Below, piece after piece: positions 42,691 to 54,216 of a stretch of 64,000 nucleotides of DNA. The translations under genes and the position numbers were made by a program. The stretch is from Achatina immaculata (lineage: Eukaryota; Mollusca; Gastropoda; Stylommatophora; Achatinidae), in the NCBI GenBank assembly GCA_009760885.1, contig CM019721.1, forward strand, positions 16,230,196-16,294,195, read 5' to 3'. Each line of letters starts with the position of its first letter. The stretch's first letter is position 1. The notes beneath the pieces were generated by a model, which saw only the letters and a list, made by a program, of their open reading frames with translations, ran no database searches and was not told where the DNA came from.

Positions 42691-42807
42691 TGACCAGGTC
42701 TGAATTGGTTTCTTGACCAGGTCTGAATTGGTTTCTTGACCAGGTCTGAATTGGTTTCTTGACCAGGTCTGAATTGATTTCTTGACCAGGTCAGAATTGG
42801 TTTCTTG
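42691..42807. repeat. 23-bp minisatellite, five units
   Basis: The unit is TGACCAGGTCTGAATTGGTT followed by TCT. The last two units carry one base change each (GATT for GGTT, CAGAA for CTGAA). Confidence 0.97.
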
Positions 42808-43609
42808 GTTGTTTTTTTGTAATTTTGGTGATTTTGTTGTGGACAGATTTTCAGATTGTAGAGCTACACAAAGTTAAGAGAGGTTCAACCATAGTTTGAA
42901 AAGGTTTTTTTTTTTGTAATTGCACTAAAAACTGGAGAGCAGAGGCCATGTTTCAGAAAGCTCTAGACTTCTTTTTTGTCATTGCATAGTGAACCTTATT
43001 TAAGAGAGCCATAGATTTCTACATTAGAGAGTAAATTCTTCACTAAAACAGAAGAGATTGAAACATGTTAATGAAAGGTAGTAAATTGCTACTTATCATT
43101 CACAATTAATACATATTTAGAAGACCAGAAGATGCTTGTTTGCTGGGTAAGGTAAAGTCTTTTCTAAATGTCTTGGAATGGAAATGCCTATAACATGCCA
43201 AATGGGGAAATGTATAGTTTGTGAGAGCAGAACCTCTGTGAGTCATATTATGAGAGATGCCTGACTCATGTCCCAAAATCTGAGCATAATTTCGTCACAC
43301 AAGCTGGAAAGTGTTATTTTGTAATGTCAGATCAGACAGTGCCATGGTCGTAAGACATAAGCAGTCATATCTTTCCATCTTGCTCAATCCTCCGTGTCTT
43401 GAGTCAAGTCATTTGCTGTTTTCCCACAAGACTATGCAATCGGGCCATCTAGATATTTTTGTCTTCTCTGCTCTCTCTGTCTTTGTCATTTATCTTTTCA
43501 GCCGTGACCAATTTTTCGAGACCTTCATGCCTGCTGATGTATTTTATAATGTAAAGTGCCAGGTTGCAGGATCATAGGGCAGATTTTTTACTTTTTTCTT
43601 TCAAACCAG

Positions 43610-44860
43610 TGACAGAGCCATGTCAATGAAACATACAGAATTTTCAAGTGTGGAACTCTGGGCCATAATGAAGTTCATAATCCTGCAGGAGAAAACTCCA
43701 AAATAAATCCATGAGTGCATGCTGTAGACTGACAGTGATGATGTGATATGCTAACTTCCACTGTTGTGGAGGTTTCAAGACCAAACATGCAGCAAGATCT
43801 GAAAGACCTTCATTAGTGTCAACTCCAGAAATTATTGATCATATTTACGAGCTGATTTTGGCGATATATTTGCACATGAGTTGAAAATTTTGTACATGAA
43901 CAGCAAGACCTTAGAGGGAACATTGCTAGAGATATTCAGGGAATGCATTGGGTTTATGATTCATGAGCATGTATAAACTGTTGGCCAAGTGGATGCCAAA
44001 ATGTTTGAATGCCGATGACAAATGAAATTGATTGGATACCTCCACATTGATTTTGCATGATTTTAAGTGATCTAATGATAACTCTTTGGAATGACTCATC
44101 ACTATCGATGAAACGTTTTTTACACCACCATGATCCTGGGGCCAAACAACAGTCCTTGTGGTGGCGGCACTTGGGTTTTCCATGAACTAAGAAATTCAAG
44201 ACCCAGAAGTCAGCAGGAAAAGTAATGGCCACTGGTTTTTTTTTTAGATAATAAAGTCATTTTGATGATTGATTATCTTCCAAAGGGCCAAATAGTTAGT
44301 GCAGAATACTACTTTAACTTGCTGTGCTGATTAAAGGATGGATTGAAAGGAAAATGATGAGAGAAGCTATGGAACAGTGTTCTTTTTGTGCTGGACAATG
44401 TACCTGCTCATCAGGTATTGGATATTTTGAAGACTTTAGGATTTGAGTGCGTAGATCATCCACTCTGCTCACTATATCTCCATCTGACTGTTTCCTGTTT
44501 GCCAACCTTAAAAAGTGTTTGAAAGAGAGGAAATCTTTGAATGATTCAAAGGTGAAAGCAGCAACAGAGTAATATTTCTGTGACCAGATATCAGATTATT
44601 TTTGGAGCAGTTAAGGAAATCTGAAGAGTGATGTGCTGAGTGTATTGAACTTCGGGGTGAGTATGTGGAATAACATGCAAGTTTCATGGCTCTAGGTCTC
44701 GGAGGGGCTGATAATGTTTCATCACCCCCTAAAAGTATTTCTAAATGATATTTCATATCATTTGTGAGACTGCTAATAGATTCAGCCTCTGTATTGAAAC
44801 CTCTTGTTGTGAACAGTGACACTAGGCTGCTTTTGACATTTTTCATCAGTCAGTATCTGT
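43610..44860 (+). pseudogene. Mariner transposase relic 1
   Basis: Plus-strand translation across frames shows a mariner-like N-terminal domain near 43640-43850 (VELWAIMKFI, TPK.IHE). A catalytic block FVTIDETFF lies near 44100-44125, a LPKGQI segment near 44280, VLFVLDNVPAH near 44385 and SDCFLFANLKKCLKER near 44470-44530. These correspond to the first, second and third aspartate regions of mariner (D,D34D) transposases. At least four frameshifts or stops are present and no terminal inverted repeats are visible. It differs clearly from the mariner at 58.4 kb. Confidence 0.75.
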
Positions 44861-44934
44861 GAAATCCATACATCAGCTGAACTCGAGTTATCAGTTGCTG
44901 CACAGTGAAGAATTCCAGAGTGCAATAATGATGA

Positions 44935-45235
44935 TGATAAAACTAATTGTCAGGTTCTCTAACTTTTTCTTCTTATGGCATGGCCAAAGAATTTTGATTA
45001 CCTTTTTCCACCCGGTTTCAGTTACTTTTTAATGTTCCTTAATTTCTCAGATAACTTCATTTCTTTGTTGTATCTTTCTCTATACCACACACCTGGTGCT
45101 TCCAGTTCCTGTTTCATCCATTTGTTCATTAGCTGTATCTCATGAGCATAGAGTGATATTTGCTCTGTATAGCTCAGTATTACTTGTTTTCTCCCTGTTA
45201 ATGATATATTTATTTTTTAGTATCATTTTAATGTC
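44935..45235 (-). mobile_element. LINE C-terminal relic, family uncertain
   Basis: An (ATG)n tract at 44927-44938 is followed on the minus strand by weak similarity to a LINE post-RT arm. The frame is lost. Confidence 0.3.
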
Positions 45236-46125
45236 TTTAAAACAAGGTGATACATAATCACCGTTACTGTTAAACCTAGCACTAGAAAAGGTAATCAGAA
45301 AAGTGAAAGAAGAATGCAGTACAGAAGAACAAGCTAAAATACTAGGATACGCTGATGACATCGACCTGGTGGGGAAACTATGCAAGAAGTCACCAGTACC
45401 TGCATACTCCTGAAAGATGTGGCACTAAAAGTGGGCTTGACCATTAATCAAGATAAGACAGAGTATATGAAGATAAACAACAAAAGTTCAGGGGCAGAAT
45501 GATCCAGATGTTGGAGATATGATCATTGGGAAGCAGAAACATACAAATATTTAGGCACATCCTTCAACAGAAGCAACATAGTAAGTGAAGAAAGTAAAAG
45601 CAGAATGCAGATAGGGAATAAAATATACTTTGACTTGCAACACCTGTTAAAATTCAAAATCCTGTCCCAAAACATCAAACTAACAATCTACAAAACTATA
45701 ATAAGACCAGCTGTCATGAGTTCAGAAACGTGGAATACAACAAAGAAAGTTGAACAACAATTGAAAACAAGATCCTAAGAAGAACATTTGGGCCGATAAA
45801 GTATACCAACAGTGGAGAATGGAGAGCTAGAAAGAGCACTGAAATGAACAGCTTATTTAAATCCTGATGAATTATAAATGCCTTCAAACTGAACAGACTA
45901 CACTGGTTGGGGCATGTAGAAAGAATGGAAGAAAACAAGCAGAAATTATGTATGCACAAGAGATGAGGGAAACAAGACCAAGGGGTAGACCAGGACAGAG
46001 ATGGAAAGACAGCATAGAAAAGGATATAAAAGAAATTGGTGTCACCAACTGGATTGGGAATAGGGAGGAATAGGGTGAACTTTATCTGCAGCAGTGAACT
46101 TTAATGGCCCAGAAAACTGAAGAAG
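45236..46125 (+). mobile_element. LINE-G copy, RT and C-terminal arm, degenerate
   Basis: The plus strand shows a QGD.LSPLLFNLALEKVI-like RT block near 45245-45290 and a GYADDIDLV catalytic block near 45345-45370. Later come VEQQLKTFENKILRRTFGPI near 45750-45800, HWLGHVERMEENKQK near 45900-45950 and RPRGRPGQRWKDSIEKDI near 45975-46030. The YADD catalytic residues are preserved, but many single-base indels break the frame. It is a different family from LINE-A to -F. Confidence 0.75.
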
Positions 46126-46249
46126 ATCATCTTAATGTCACGAAAAGCTGCTTTTGCCTTTCCTGTGCAGGATTTGATTTCAGCAGATGTAAATGAATTT
46201 ATATTTTGCATCAGCTTCGCTTCAGTTGCATGAATATTCTAGATACATA

Positions 46250-46960
46250 TTTGTCAGAGTTATAGACTTCAGTCAGTCAGCTTGAACTTGAGGTGCAGCT
46301 TGAGTCACTTTAAAAATTCAATTTGGACTTGACTTAAAGCTGAAGAATAGTGACTTGTGACCTGACAATTTTCAGTCATTCATTGTGACTCGTGCTTCAG
46401 TGATAACATTCCCTTGTGTGCTGTCAGGCAAATCTAATTTGAATCTACGGTTTGTTTAATGATTAGAAATTATATAATATCTGTTGAAATTACATAAAAC
46501 GAAGGTGCTTAAGGTAAGAAGGCATGAACAACACATAACACATACATAAACAAATCCGCCTAACTGAAGAAATTATATCACTAGCCCCCTGGCACACCAC
46601 TACCCTCCCATTTTGTCTTGTTTGTCTTGTAAACAGGAAAATACATTTCAGGTTTTAGGAGATAATTTAAGTTTAGATTTGTGTTCCTTTTAAAGCATAG
46701 GAAGGGTTCCACTTGCTTCTGACCCTTTTGAAATTGTGTAAAACCAAAATGAGTAAATGACTGCTCAAGGTGGTAGAAAACATGGTGTCTTACTGTTTTA
46801 TATTTATGTATGGTAACCCTTTGTGTAGACTATAATAAAGACTGAATAATACTGATCATGAAACTGAGTGACTCTGTTTTGACTCACAGACTTGAGCTTG
46901 ACTTGAAGATGCTTGCAGGGACTTCTTGGGCTTGACTTGAGACTTACCATAAAGGACTGG
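46250..46960. repeat. ACTTGA-rich dispersed repeat
   Basis: Motifs such as GGACTTGACTTAAAGCT (46315) and GACTTGAGCTTGACTTGAAG (46890) flank a central segment. The same motif family is dense at 61810-61935 and shows traces at 26760 and 27800. The parent element is not identified. Confidence 0.5.
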
Positions 46961-47234
46961 TACTTTTACTCTGTGTGATACTGTCATTACTTTCTTTCTT
47001 TTGCTATTTAGCTTAAGTAAACATTAATAGTTCTTTTGTAAAGAAAACGAACATAAATATTGCATTATTTTAACAGACTTTATATCTCATTGGACTATAA
47101 TGATTTGTGAATATTGTCATTGATGGTTTAGACAGGTTTCATTTTGCTGTAATGATTGAAATTTGGTATTTCATGTGACTTAGATTTATAGTGTAAATGG
47201 CTCTAATTAAGTATATTATGTTTCTTATTTTCAG

Positions 47235-47299
47235 TAAGCCAGATTCCTCAGATTAGCAACAGTGACCTGTTCAACAATTTCCTGTTAACAGCTCAGCAG
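47235..47299 (+). CDS. SNX17: Sorting nexin-17, coding exon 4 (end of PX domain)
   Basis: The exon is 65 bp. With the last base of exon 3 it encodes residues 84-105, VSQIPQISNSDLFNNFLLTA and two Gln. This is the C-terminal helix of the PX domain and matches the SNX17 pattern (..SSETFNSFLRRAQQ in vertebrates). The acceptor is TTTTCAG|TAA; the phase-1 join turns the apparent TAA into GTA AGC. The donor is CAG|GTAATT, phase 0. The preceding intron is 5,396 bp and contains a mariner relic. Confidence 0.92.
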
Positions 47300-47873
47300 G
47301 TAATTTGAGCATTATATGTATGTGTATACATATATATGTATTTATGTGTATTTTAAGCATCAGTTTAACAACTTCCTTTATGCTGTTTTATTTTCTTTTT
47401 GGGTGTATGATTCTCATGCTATGGGTGCATATGAACTAAAACCTCATTAGCTACATTTGTTCCATACATTACAAGATTCACAGTAAATATTTCTGACTAG
47501 TTTGCATCCTTGTATTACCCCTTCTTTGTCAGCTTCATGAGCATCCTGTATTATCACCATATTGAAAGTTTGCTTTCAAAATGACATTCAGTTTTTGTGA
47601 AGAGTGAAATTAATAAAGTTTTAATCATTTTTAATTGAGATTGGTATACAGTTTTTCCATTCTTTTTTTGTTATGCTGACTGCCTGTTGCAGACATTGTA
47701 ATAAACTGCATTTATCTACACAAAAGCAGTATAAATATTTGCAAATCAGTTGGTCAGTCATATTTTGCATGTCCCTTGCAGAACTTTGCCTCCCTAACAG
47801 CCCTCATGTAGGCCTCTCTTTTGTAAGCAAGATGCCCTGCTGCTGATGCATCAATTTCCAAATTATCAACTAC

Positions 47874-50147
47874 AGTGGTACCTCAGGTCATGAACACCTC
47901 TAGTCACGAAAAATCGGCCCAAGAACACAATTTCTGATCAAATTTTGATTCGACCCACGAACAATTCCTCAGAACACGAATGCACAAACATGGCTTTGTG
48001 CCATGTTTTCAGCTCGCGAACAGCATCAGTTGTACTCAGGTTTGCGCATTGTGAACATTTGTTGCGTTGTTCTTGATGCAGTTTTTTTTTTTGCTTTTTG
48101 CATTAAATTAACCCTCATTATGGCTCCCAAGAAAGTGAAAACTGTTAGTGATGGTGGTGTAAAGAAATCTAAGTGTATTACAGTAGAAACAAAGAGGGAA
48201 ATAATAACTAAACATGAGAATGATGTTCCTGTTTCTGGTCTCGCCAAACAGTATGACATGGCTAAATCTACGATCTTAAAGAACAAAGATGCGGAAAAGA
48301 CGGCTGATGTGGCTAAAGCAGTGTCTGTGTTAATGAAGCAGAGGTTTCAAGTGTTAGAAGAAGTAGAAAAATTATTGTTAGTTTGGATTAATGAAAAGCA
48401 GCTAGTGTTAGCGAGGCCCTAATATGTGAGAAGGCTTTACTTTAGCATGGTGATTTAGTGGCAAAAACAGTGAATACAAGTGATGCTAGCGTTGACACAT
48501 TTAAAGCAAGTAGAGGTTGGTTCAAGAAATTTCATCAACAAACTGGAATTCATAGTGTTGTTAGGCATGGAGAGGCTAGTTTTGACAAAATAGCGGCAGA
48601 CGCCTGTGTGGAGAAATTCACAAACTTTATCACCTCTGAAGGTTATGTACCACATCAAGTTTTTAATTGCGATGAAATTTGGACTTTTTTTTTTTTAAAT
48701 GCCAAGAAGGGCCTACATAGTCCAAGAGGAAAAGTCACTGCCTAGCCACAAACCAATGAAGGCATACACTTTTATTGTGCGCTAATGCAAGTGGGGATTG
48801 TAAGATTAAGCCTTTTTTAGTTTACCACTCTGAAAATCCGCACGCTTTTAAATGCAATAAAGTGCTAAAGGGTAAACTTCCAGAATTGTGGAGAGCAGAT
48901 AGCAAGGCTTGGGTAACAAGATTACTTTTTATGGAGTGGTTGACTGAAGTTTTTGTGCCAACTGTCAAGAAATACCTTGAGGGAAATAATTTGCCCCTTA
49001 AGTGTCTGCTGGTTATGGACAACACTCATGCCCATCCTCCAAGTATGAAAGAGACCTTCATGTTAAATATGACTTCATAAAAGTCAGATTTCTGCCTCCT
49101 AACACCACTCTTCTCATCCAGCCCATGGACCAGCAAGTAATTCCCAACTTCAAGAAGTTATATACAAAGGCTCTTTTTTCCAGGTGTTTCCAGATGACCA
49201 ATGACACAGATTTGACCCTGCGTGATTTTTGGAAGGATCACTTCCATATCCTCCACTGCATAAACCTCATTGACAAGGCATGGAACAATGTCTCTAACTG
49301 CATGTTTCAATCTGCCTGGAGGAGACTTTGGCCAGGATGTGTGCCTGATAGAGACTTCGAGGAGACAGATGTAACTCTAGAAAATGAGATTGTGACCATT
49401 GGCAAGAGTTTGGGCTTGGTGGTCAATGAGGAGGATGTGGTGGAATTGGTGGAGGACCACAGACAAGAACTCAACACAGAAGAACTTGTTGAGCTGCATT
49501 GTGAACAGATGAAAGTTTTGCAGGAGGAGCATTCAGGAGAGGAGGAGGAAGAGGTGGTACATGTTTCAAGTGCTGAGATCAAAGAAATTTATAGCAAGTG
49601 GAGTGAAGTGCAGGTTTTCACTGAGAAGTATCACCCTAACAAAACTCTGACCAGCAGAGCAGTGGACATTTTAAATGACAATGTCATGTCCCATTTTCAG
49701 AAAATTATCCAACAAAGAAAAAGACAAATGTCTCTGGATCATTATCTAGTGAAAACACCAGCCACCGAGCCAACAATTGAACCACTTCCCAGGATACAAA
49801 CAAGAGAAAAAAAACACTAGAAATACCTACACAGTTGCCCGACATTATTATGGAATGGGAGTCTCCTTTGAAGGTGTAGTCTTCCTCCTCCTCCTCCTCT
49901 ACCTCCTCCTCTGTCATCTACCTTTGCTAGCAACTATCAACCACAAAGGTAAAGTTATACTATATACTGTATTTTATATTATATATTTTTGCCACACATA
50001 AGTCCATAAAAAAGTAAAAAAACAATATGTTTCTGGGGTGGGCGAATGGATTAATTGGATTTGCATTAATTTCAATGGGAAAAATTGTTTTGGTTCGCGA
50101 ACGGAGTCAAAGAACGAATTAAGTTTGTGACCCAAGGTACCACTGTA
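47874..50147 (+). mobile_element. Tigger (pogo superfamily) DNA transposon
   Basis: Terminal inverted repeats CAGTGGTACCT..GGTCA lie at 47874 and, inverted, at 50147 (TGACCCAAGGTACCACTG). TA dinucleotides flank both ends, as expected for pogo/Tigger insertion. The element is about 2.27 kb and carries one transposase gene broken by frameshifts. It sits inside a LINE-C copy, whose uninterrupted site is present elsewhere in the window. Confidence 0.92.
48120..49820 (+). pseudogene. Tigger transposase, frameshifted
   Basis: The start MAPKKVKTVSDGG is followed by a CENP-B-type N-terminal HTH (ETKREIITKHENDVPVSGLA, then QYDMAKSTI). A second HTH follows (VDTFKASRGWFKKFHQQTGI near 48490-48545). The DDE/D core is visible as FNCDEIW near 48665, LLVMDNTHAHPP near 49005-49040 and IQPMDQQVIPNF near 49120-49155, giving three Asp. 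A C-terminal acidic region and a terminal SLDHYLVKTPATEP segment complete the usual order. Frame changes near 48405-48460, 48745 and about 49040-49075 disable it. The DEIW block replaces the usual DETG/DET. The last 272 codons are open. Confidence 0.9.
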
Positions 50148-51647
50148 TGTCTTGCAGCCATCTTCGCCTTGGTCTTCCTCTCTTTCTTTTTCCCTTTATG
50201 TACCCTTCCTTCTCTAAATTATCATGACGTTTAATGTGTCCAAAATATTTAAGTTTTCTCTCATTAATCCTCTTTACTAGCCAGCCTTCTTCAATATTAA
50301 GTTCTTGTAGTATGGATATATTTGTTCTTTTTTGTGTTCATGATATTTGAAGAACTCTTCTGTAGCATTTACATTCAAAGGCATTTATGTGTTTCTCAGC
50401 TGTTTTGTTAAGTGTCCAGGTCTCATAGGCATATGTTACAATGGGAAAGATGCATACCCTTAAAAATCTTATTTTTGTAGTTCTGTCTGTCCCTCTCCAC
50501 AACTTTTTTAGTTGTTTTACTTTTTGAAGAGCGATAGATGTTCTCCTTTTAATTTCCCTCATTGCATCTCCATTATTAGTTAGTAGTGATTGAAGATATT
50601 CAAAACTCTCCACCTCTTCCAGTTTTTCCTCATTGATATATATTTCAGCTGCCTTATTTGTTTTGTCAGTTGCCATTAATTTAGCTTTCTTCACATTAAG
50701 ATAGAGGGTTTCTCTTCATTATTCTTTTGGACTGACATAATTAGTTTTTCCATTGTTTTTTGTGCTGTGGACAGTAATACTGTGTCATCAGCATATCTAA
50801 TCTCTGGTATTTCATAACCTCCAATTGTTATGGCATCATAATATTCTTTGTCTACATCTTCTCTAAAATTCCTTATTATATTTTCAGAATACAAGTTAAA
50901 TAAGTAAGACGACAGTATGCAGCCCTGACGGACCCCTTGTTTTATGTCAAACCAAGTTGTTTCACAATTTATTCATACTGCTGCCTGTTGGTCTAGATAC
51001 AGCAGTGATGTTAATTGTATCATATGTGTTGGAAATTCCATTTTTTCCATTATTTCCCAAAGTTTCTGGTGTTATACACAATCAGATGCCTTTGAATAGT
51101 CTATAAAAGATAAATATAGATTCACATTAAATTCTCTGTTTCTCTATTATTAATCTTATATTGAATATATAATCTCTTGTTCCTCATCTAAAATCAGCTG
51201 GACTTCTATTTTCTTATAAAGTCTACCCATTATGATTTTTAATAGAATTTTACTGGCGTGACCAATCAGGGCAACGGTTCTGTAGTTTGTGCATAATTTC
51301 AAGTTACCCTTTTTTTGGCAGTGCTTTTTGGGTCAGGAAAGTTTATTCGTGAAATCTTCTTTCATTTACAAGTACTTTCATGTATGATAAGCATACTTTG
51401 TACATAGAATTTCCTTGTTTCATTAAATTTTACAGCTATACGTCACAACACAGGTGTCAAAAAGCATCTGAATTTTTTTTATAGCAGGGAAATAGAAAAG
51501 ATGAAGGGCAATGTGTCAAATGAACCTGCAAATCCATTTCTTCACCCCGTGATAAAAAAGCTAGTTCAGTCTTTGAGCATTGCACTTTAAATAATGATAC
51601 ATTATTTGAAAGGTTAATAAATCTAGAATACTATAAAAAAAAATATA

Positions 51648-53164
51648 CTGTCCAAAAAAAGAAACACATAACTAATGATGACCCAGTTTTAGCCATAACT
51701 TTGATATTCTATAGCTTTTAAATTGAATGAGTAAAATGTTCAAATTGCACACAATAATACCTAAGGGTTTAAACACTCACTTGACAGTTTCTTGCATCTG
51801 TGTGACAAGAATTTGTTAGTCCCAGGGGTTCTCAGCTTAGTATGGTGTGTGGCCTCCATTTGCATCAATCAGTGACTGGCATCTCTTGGGCATAGATGCT
51901 TTCGGATGTCTGATGTGTGCCTGTGGGATGACTGCCCACTCTTCCTGGAGTGCCTGCCACAGATCACGATGATTGAATGGAGAAACATTTTTGGGACAAA
52001 CACGTCTTTGCAGCTCATCCAGTAAGTGCTCAATTGGATTCATGTCTGGAGACAGGGATGGCCAGGGAAGGGTGAGAATGTTGTTGGCATTCAAGAACTG
52101 TGTGGTGAACCATTCAGAATGGGGTCTGGCATTGTCCTCGTGAACACAGACCTTTGTGCAGCCAAAAATGGAAGGACATGGGGGGAAGAATTTCATTGAC
52201 ATATTGTTGCCCATTCAAGCCTCCTTCAGTCTGCATCAGTGGACTCCTTCCATTGATCATTCCCCATACCATTACATCTCCACCACTGTGCGGTGGAGCG
52301 TCATCAATGCAATTTTGGGCAAAACTTTCATTTGGCCTATGATAGAGCCTTCTCCGCATATCATGGTGGTGCAACAAAAGGGAAGATTCATCACTAAACC
52401 AGACACGTCTCCATTGATTGTCAGTTGTCCAGGGCTGATGCTGATTGGCCCAAACAAGTCGATTTTGCTGATGGCGTCTCATTAAGACAGGACCTCTGTG
52501 AGGTCACTGCGCTACCAGTCCAGCTTCATGCAGTCTATTCCGGACAGTTTGATCAGACATACAACATCCTGTAAGCTATGACTGGGTACTTGAAGAAGCT
52601 GTTGTAAACCTGTTTCTGAGGTGATCCAGAATAAAGCGATCATCAGCTTCTGTTGTCACCCTTGGTTGTCCACTGCGGTGCTGGTCTTCAGCTGAGCCAG
52701 TGGCTTGGAAATGGTGCCAAAGTTGACTGATGGTACTCTGCTGCACATTTAAATGCCTGGCAACCTGATTTTGACTTTCACCTGCTTGCAGGTGACCAAT
52801 AGCAGTGTTTCGTAAATTTTGTGATAGACACACCATAATTGTCTGCTTGAAAATTAACTGCATTTGTTTGTATAACCTCATCCTTTTATAGGGTTTCATT
52901 TGCATGGGAAGTGAGTTGTGTTCACCACAAAAATCATGAATTTTCCATAAACACAACGTGAGTTATGGTAAAAAAATACATGATTAGCTAGGGCAGCTAC
53001 TGCATTCTGACTTCGCATGAGAATAGCAAAATTCACGCTAAATCATGCACATGATATCTTGGTGACAATTTTTTGTTTGGTTTTAGATACCTGGGAAAAA
53101 AATTTTTGTCATAACATATAAAAAATGTAGCTTATATAAGCTATGCGTTTCTTTTTTTGGACAG
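51648..53164 (-). mobile_element. Complete Tc1-type transposon, 1517 bp
   Basis: Terminal inverted repeats begin CTGTCCAAAAAAAGAAAC at both ends (51648 and, inverted, 53164) and agree for about 24 bp with one or two differences. TATA flanks both sides, so a TA duplication is present. The element spans one broken transposase gene on the minus strand. It lies in SNX17 intron 4. Confidence 0.93.
51837..52956 (-). pseudogene. Tc1-type transposase, frameshifted
   Basis: The N-terminal frame (52956-52576) holds a bipartite HTH: GHLQAGESQNQVARHLNVQQ, then STISQLWHHF. The middle frame (52482-52114) holds VWFSDESSLLL with the first catalytic Asp and GGDVMVWGMI. The last frame (52214-51837) holds VHEDNARPHSEW with the second Asp and LSPDMNPIEHLLDEL with the Glu, 34 residues after the Asp. 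This is the DD34E pattern of Tc1. A stop region near 52560-52490 and one frameshift near 52150-52210 separate the parts. The total length equals a full-size Tc1 transposase. Confidence 0.9.
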
Positions 53165-53169
53165 TATAG

Positions 53170-53460
53170 TATTTGACACAGCTGACAGTCTGAAGTGATG
53201 GAAGAAGTAATGAAACATAAAATATAAAGTAACCATTTTTAAATACCAACTGTTATTCCAAGTTGCAGTGGACAGAAAAAAATCACATCCAGAATGTTTA
53301 GAATTAAATATGATTGCTGTTGTATATCAGCAAGTGTATTTTGTCACAAGAAAGTGCTTGGAAGATGCTCTTTTATGGAGGTAAAGACAGACCACACTAC
53401 ATTCATGTTTACATATTTATATAGTTTTTAAAGATGTCCAGTTCAAGAGGAAACTGTCAT
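53170..53460. other. Stretch without recognisable gene
   Basis: AT-rich intron sequence; I see nothing in it. Confidence 0.4.
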
Positions 53461-53462
53461 AT

Positions 53463-54216
53463 TATATCTTATATCGGTCATCCTTCCTGTGCCGTTAAAT
53501 GTCACATAGTAGTTAGCCAAATTTTCTTGTTTTCGGCAAGCTTTTTAACCTCGTAAAGGGATTTTATGCCTACAGAGTTAGGCTCTCTTAACAATGTCCT
53601 CTTTAGAATTTCATGTGGTCTGCCTCTTTTTCTTCAGCCTGTTGTGTTCCAGATGATAGCTTGTTTTGGGATTCTCTGATTGTTTCATCTCATCACGTGA
53701 CCGATATATGTCCGTCTTCTTTTTCTGATCACCCATGAGGCAGGTTATTGTTTGCTCATCTGTCTTATCTCTGCTTCGTTCTACTTTATACCGAGTATTT
53801 TCCTTAGGCATTTGTTTCCAAAAGAGTCTAATTTCTTGTCTGTTTCTTTAGTTGTTTTCCAGCTTTGGCATGTGTAAATGAGGGTGAATAATACATTTGA
53901 ATTGAATAATCTTAACTTGGTTTTTGTGCTTATAACTTTTGAGTGCCATCGGTTCTCAAGATTCTTGAAGGTCAATGCTGCTTTTGCAATTCTAATTCTA
54001 ACTTCCTTTCTTGTTCACCATCCTGGTCTATGTAGCTGCCAAGGTATGCAAATTGGTGTACTTCTTCAACAGCTGTTCCTTCTACACATATTTTTTCTTC
54101 TTGATTAATGAGTTTCATTATTTTTGTTTTTTCCTTGTTAATTTCAGGTTCCATTTTGTTAGTCAGTGAAGATGGGGTATCTGTTTTTTCTTGCATTGAA
54201 TTCACATTGTCACTGA
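53463..54216 (-). mobile_element. LINE-A 3' half
   Basis: The tail near 53463-53480 begins the copy (an extra GGTC sits inside the tail). Minus-strand frames give KKTDIYRSRDEMKQSE-like decay of the C-arm, then NKCLRKILGIK, TLIYTCQSWKTTKETDKK and NMEPEINKEKTKIMKLI. The copy ends at 54216 upstream of the FADD block. Confidence 0.75.

Larger units (their letters stand above)
47753..51345 (-). mobile_element. LINE-C copy split by a Tigger element
   Basis: The 3' terminal 119 bp (47753-47871) and the rest (50150-51345) form one LINE-C copy on the minus strand. The right part holds KKAKLMATDKTNKAAEIYI, VTYAYETWTLNKTAEKHI, an RYADDTVLLST block near 50770-50800 (YADD intact), SKAFD-like sequence near 51090 and a PLPKKG..-like segment near 51290. 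Frameshifts are present. It closely parallels the plus-strand copy at 12925-14187. Confidence 0.85.

Noticed and set aside
48003..48119. Upstream in-frame extension of the Tigger transposase from ATG 48003
   Set aside because: The conserved N-terminus MAPKKVK starts at 48120; the upstream codons are untranslated element sequence.
49307..49582. Ser-rich minus-strand frame
   Set aside because: It is the complement of the acidic C-terminal part of the Tigger transposase.
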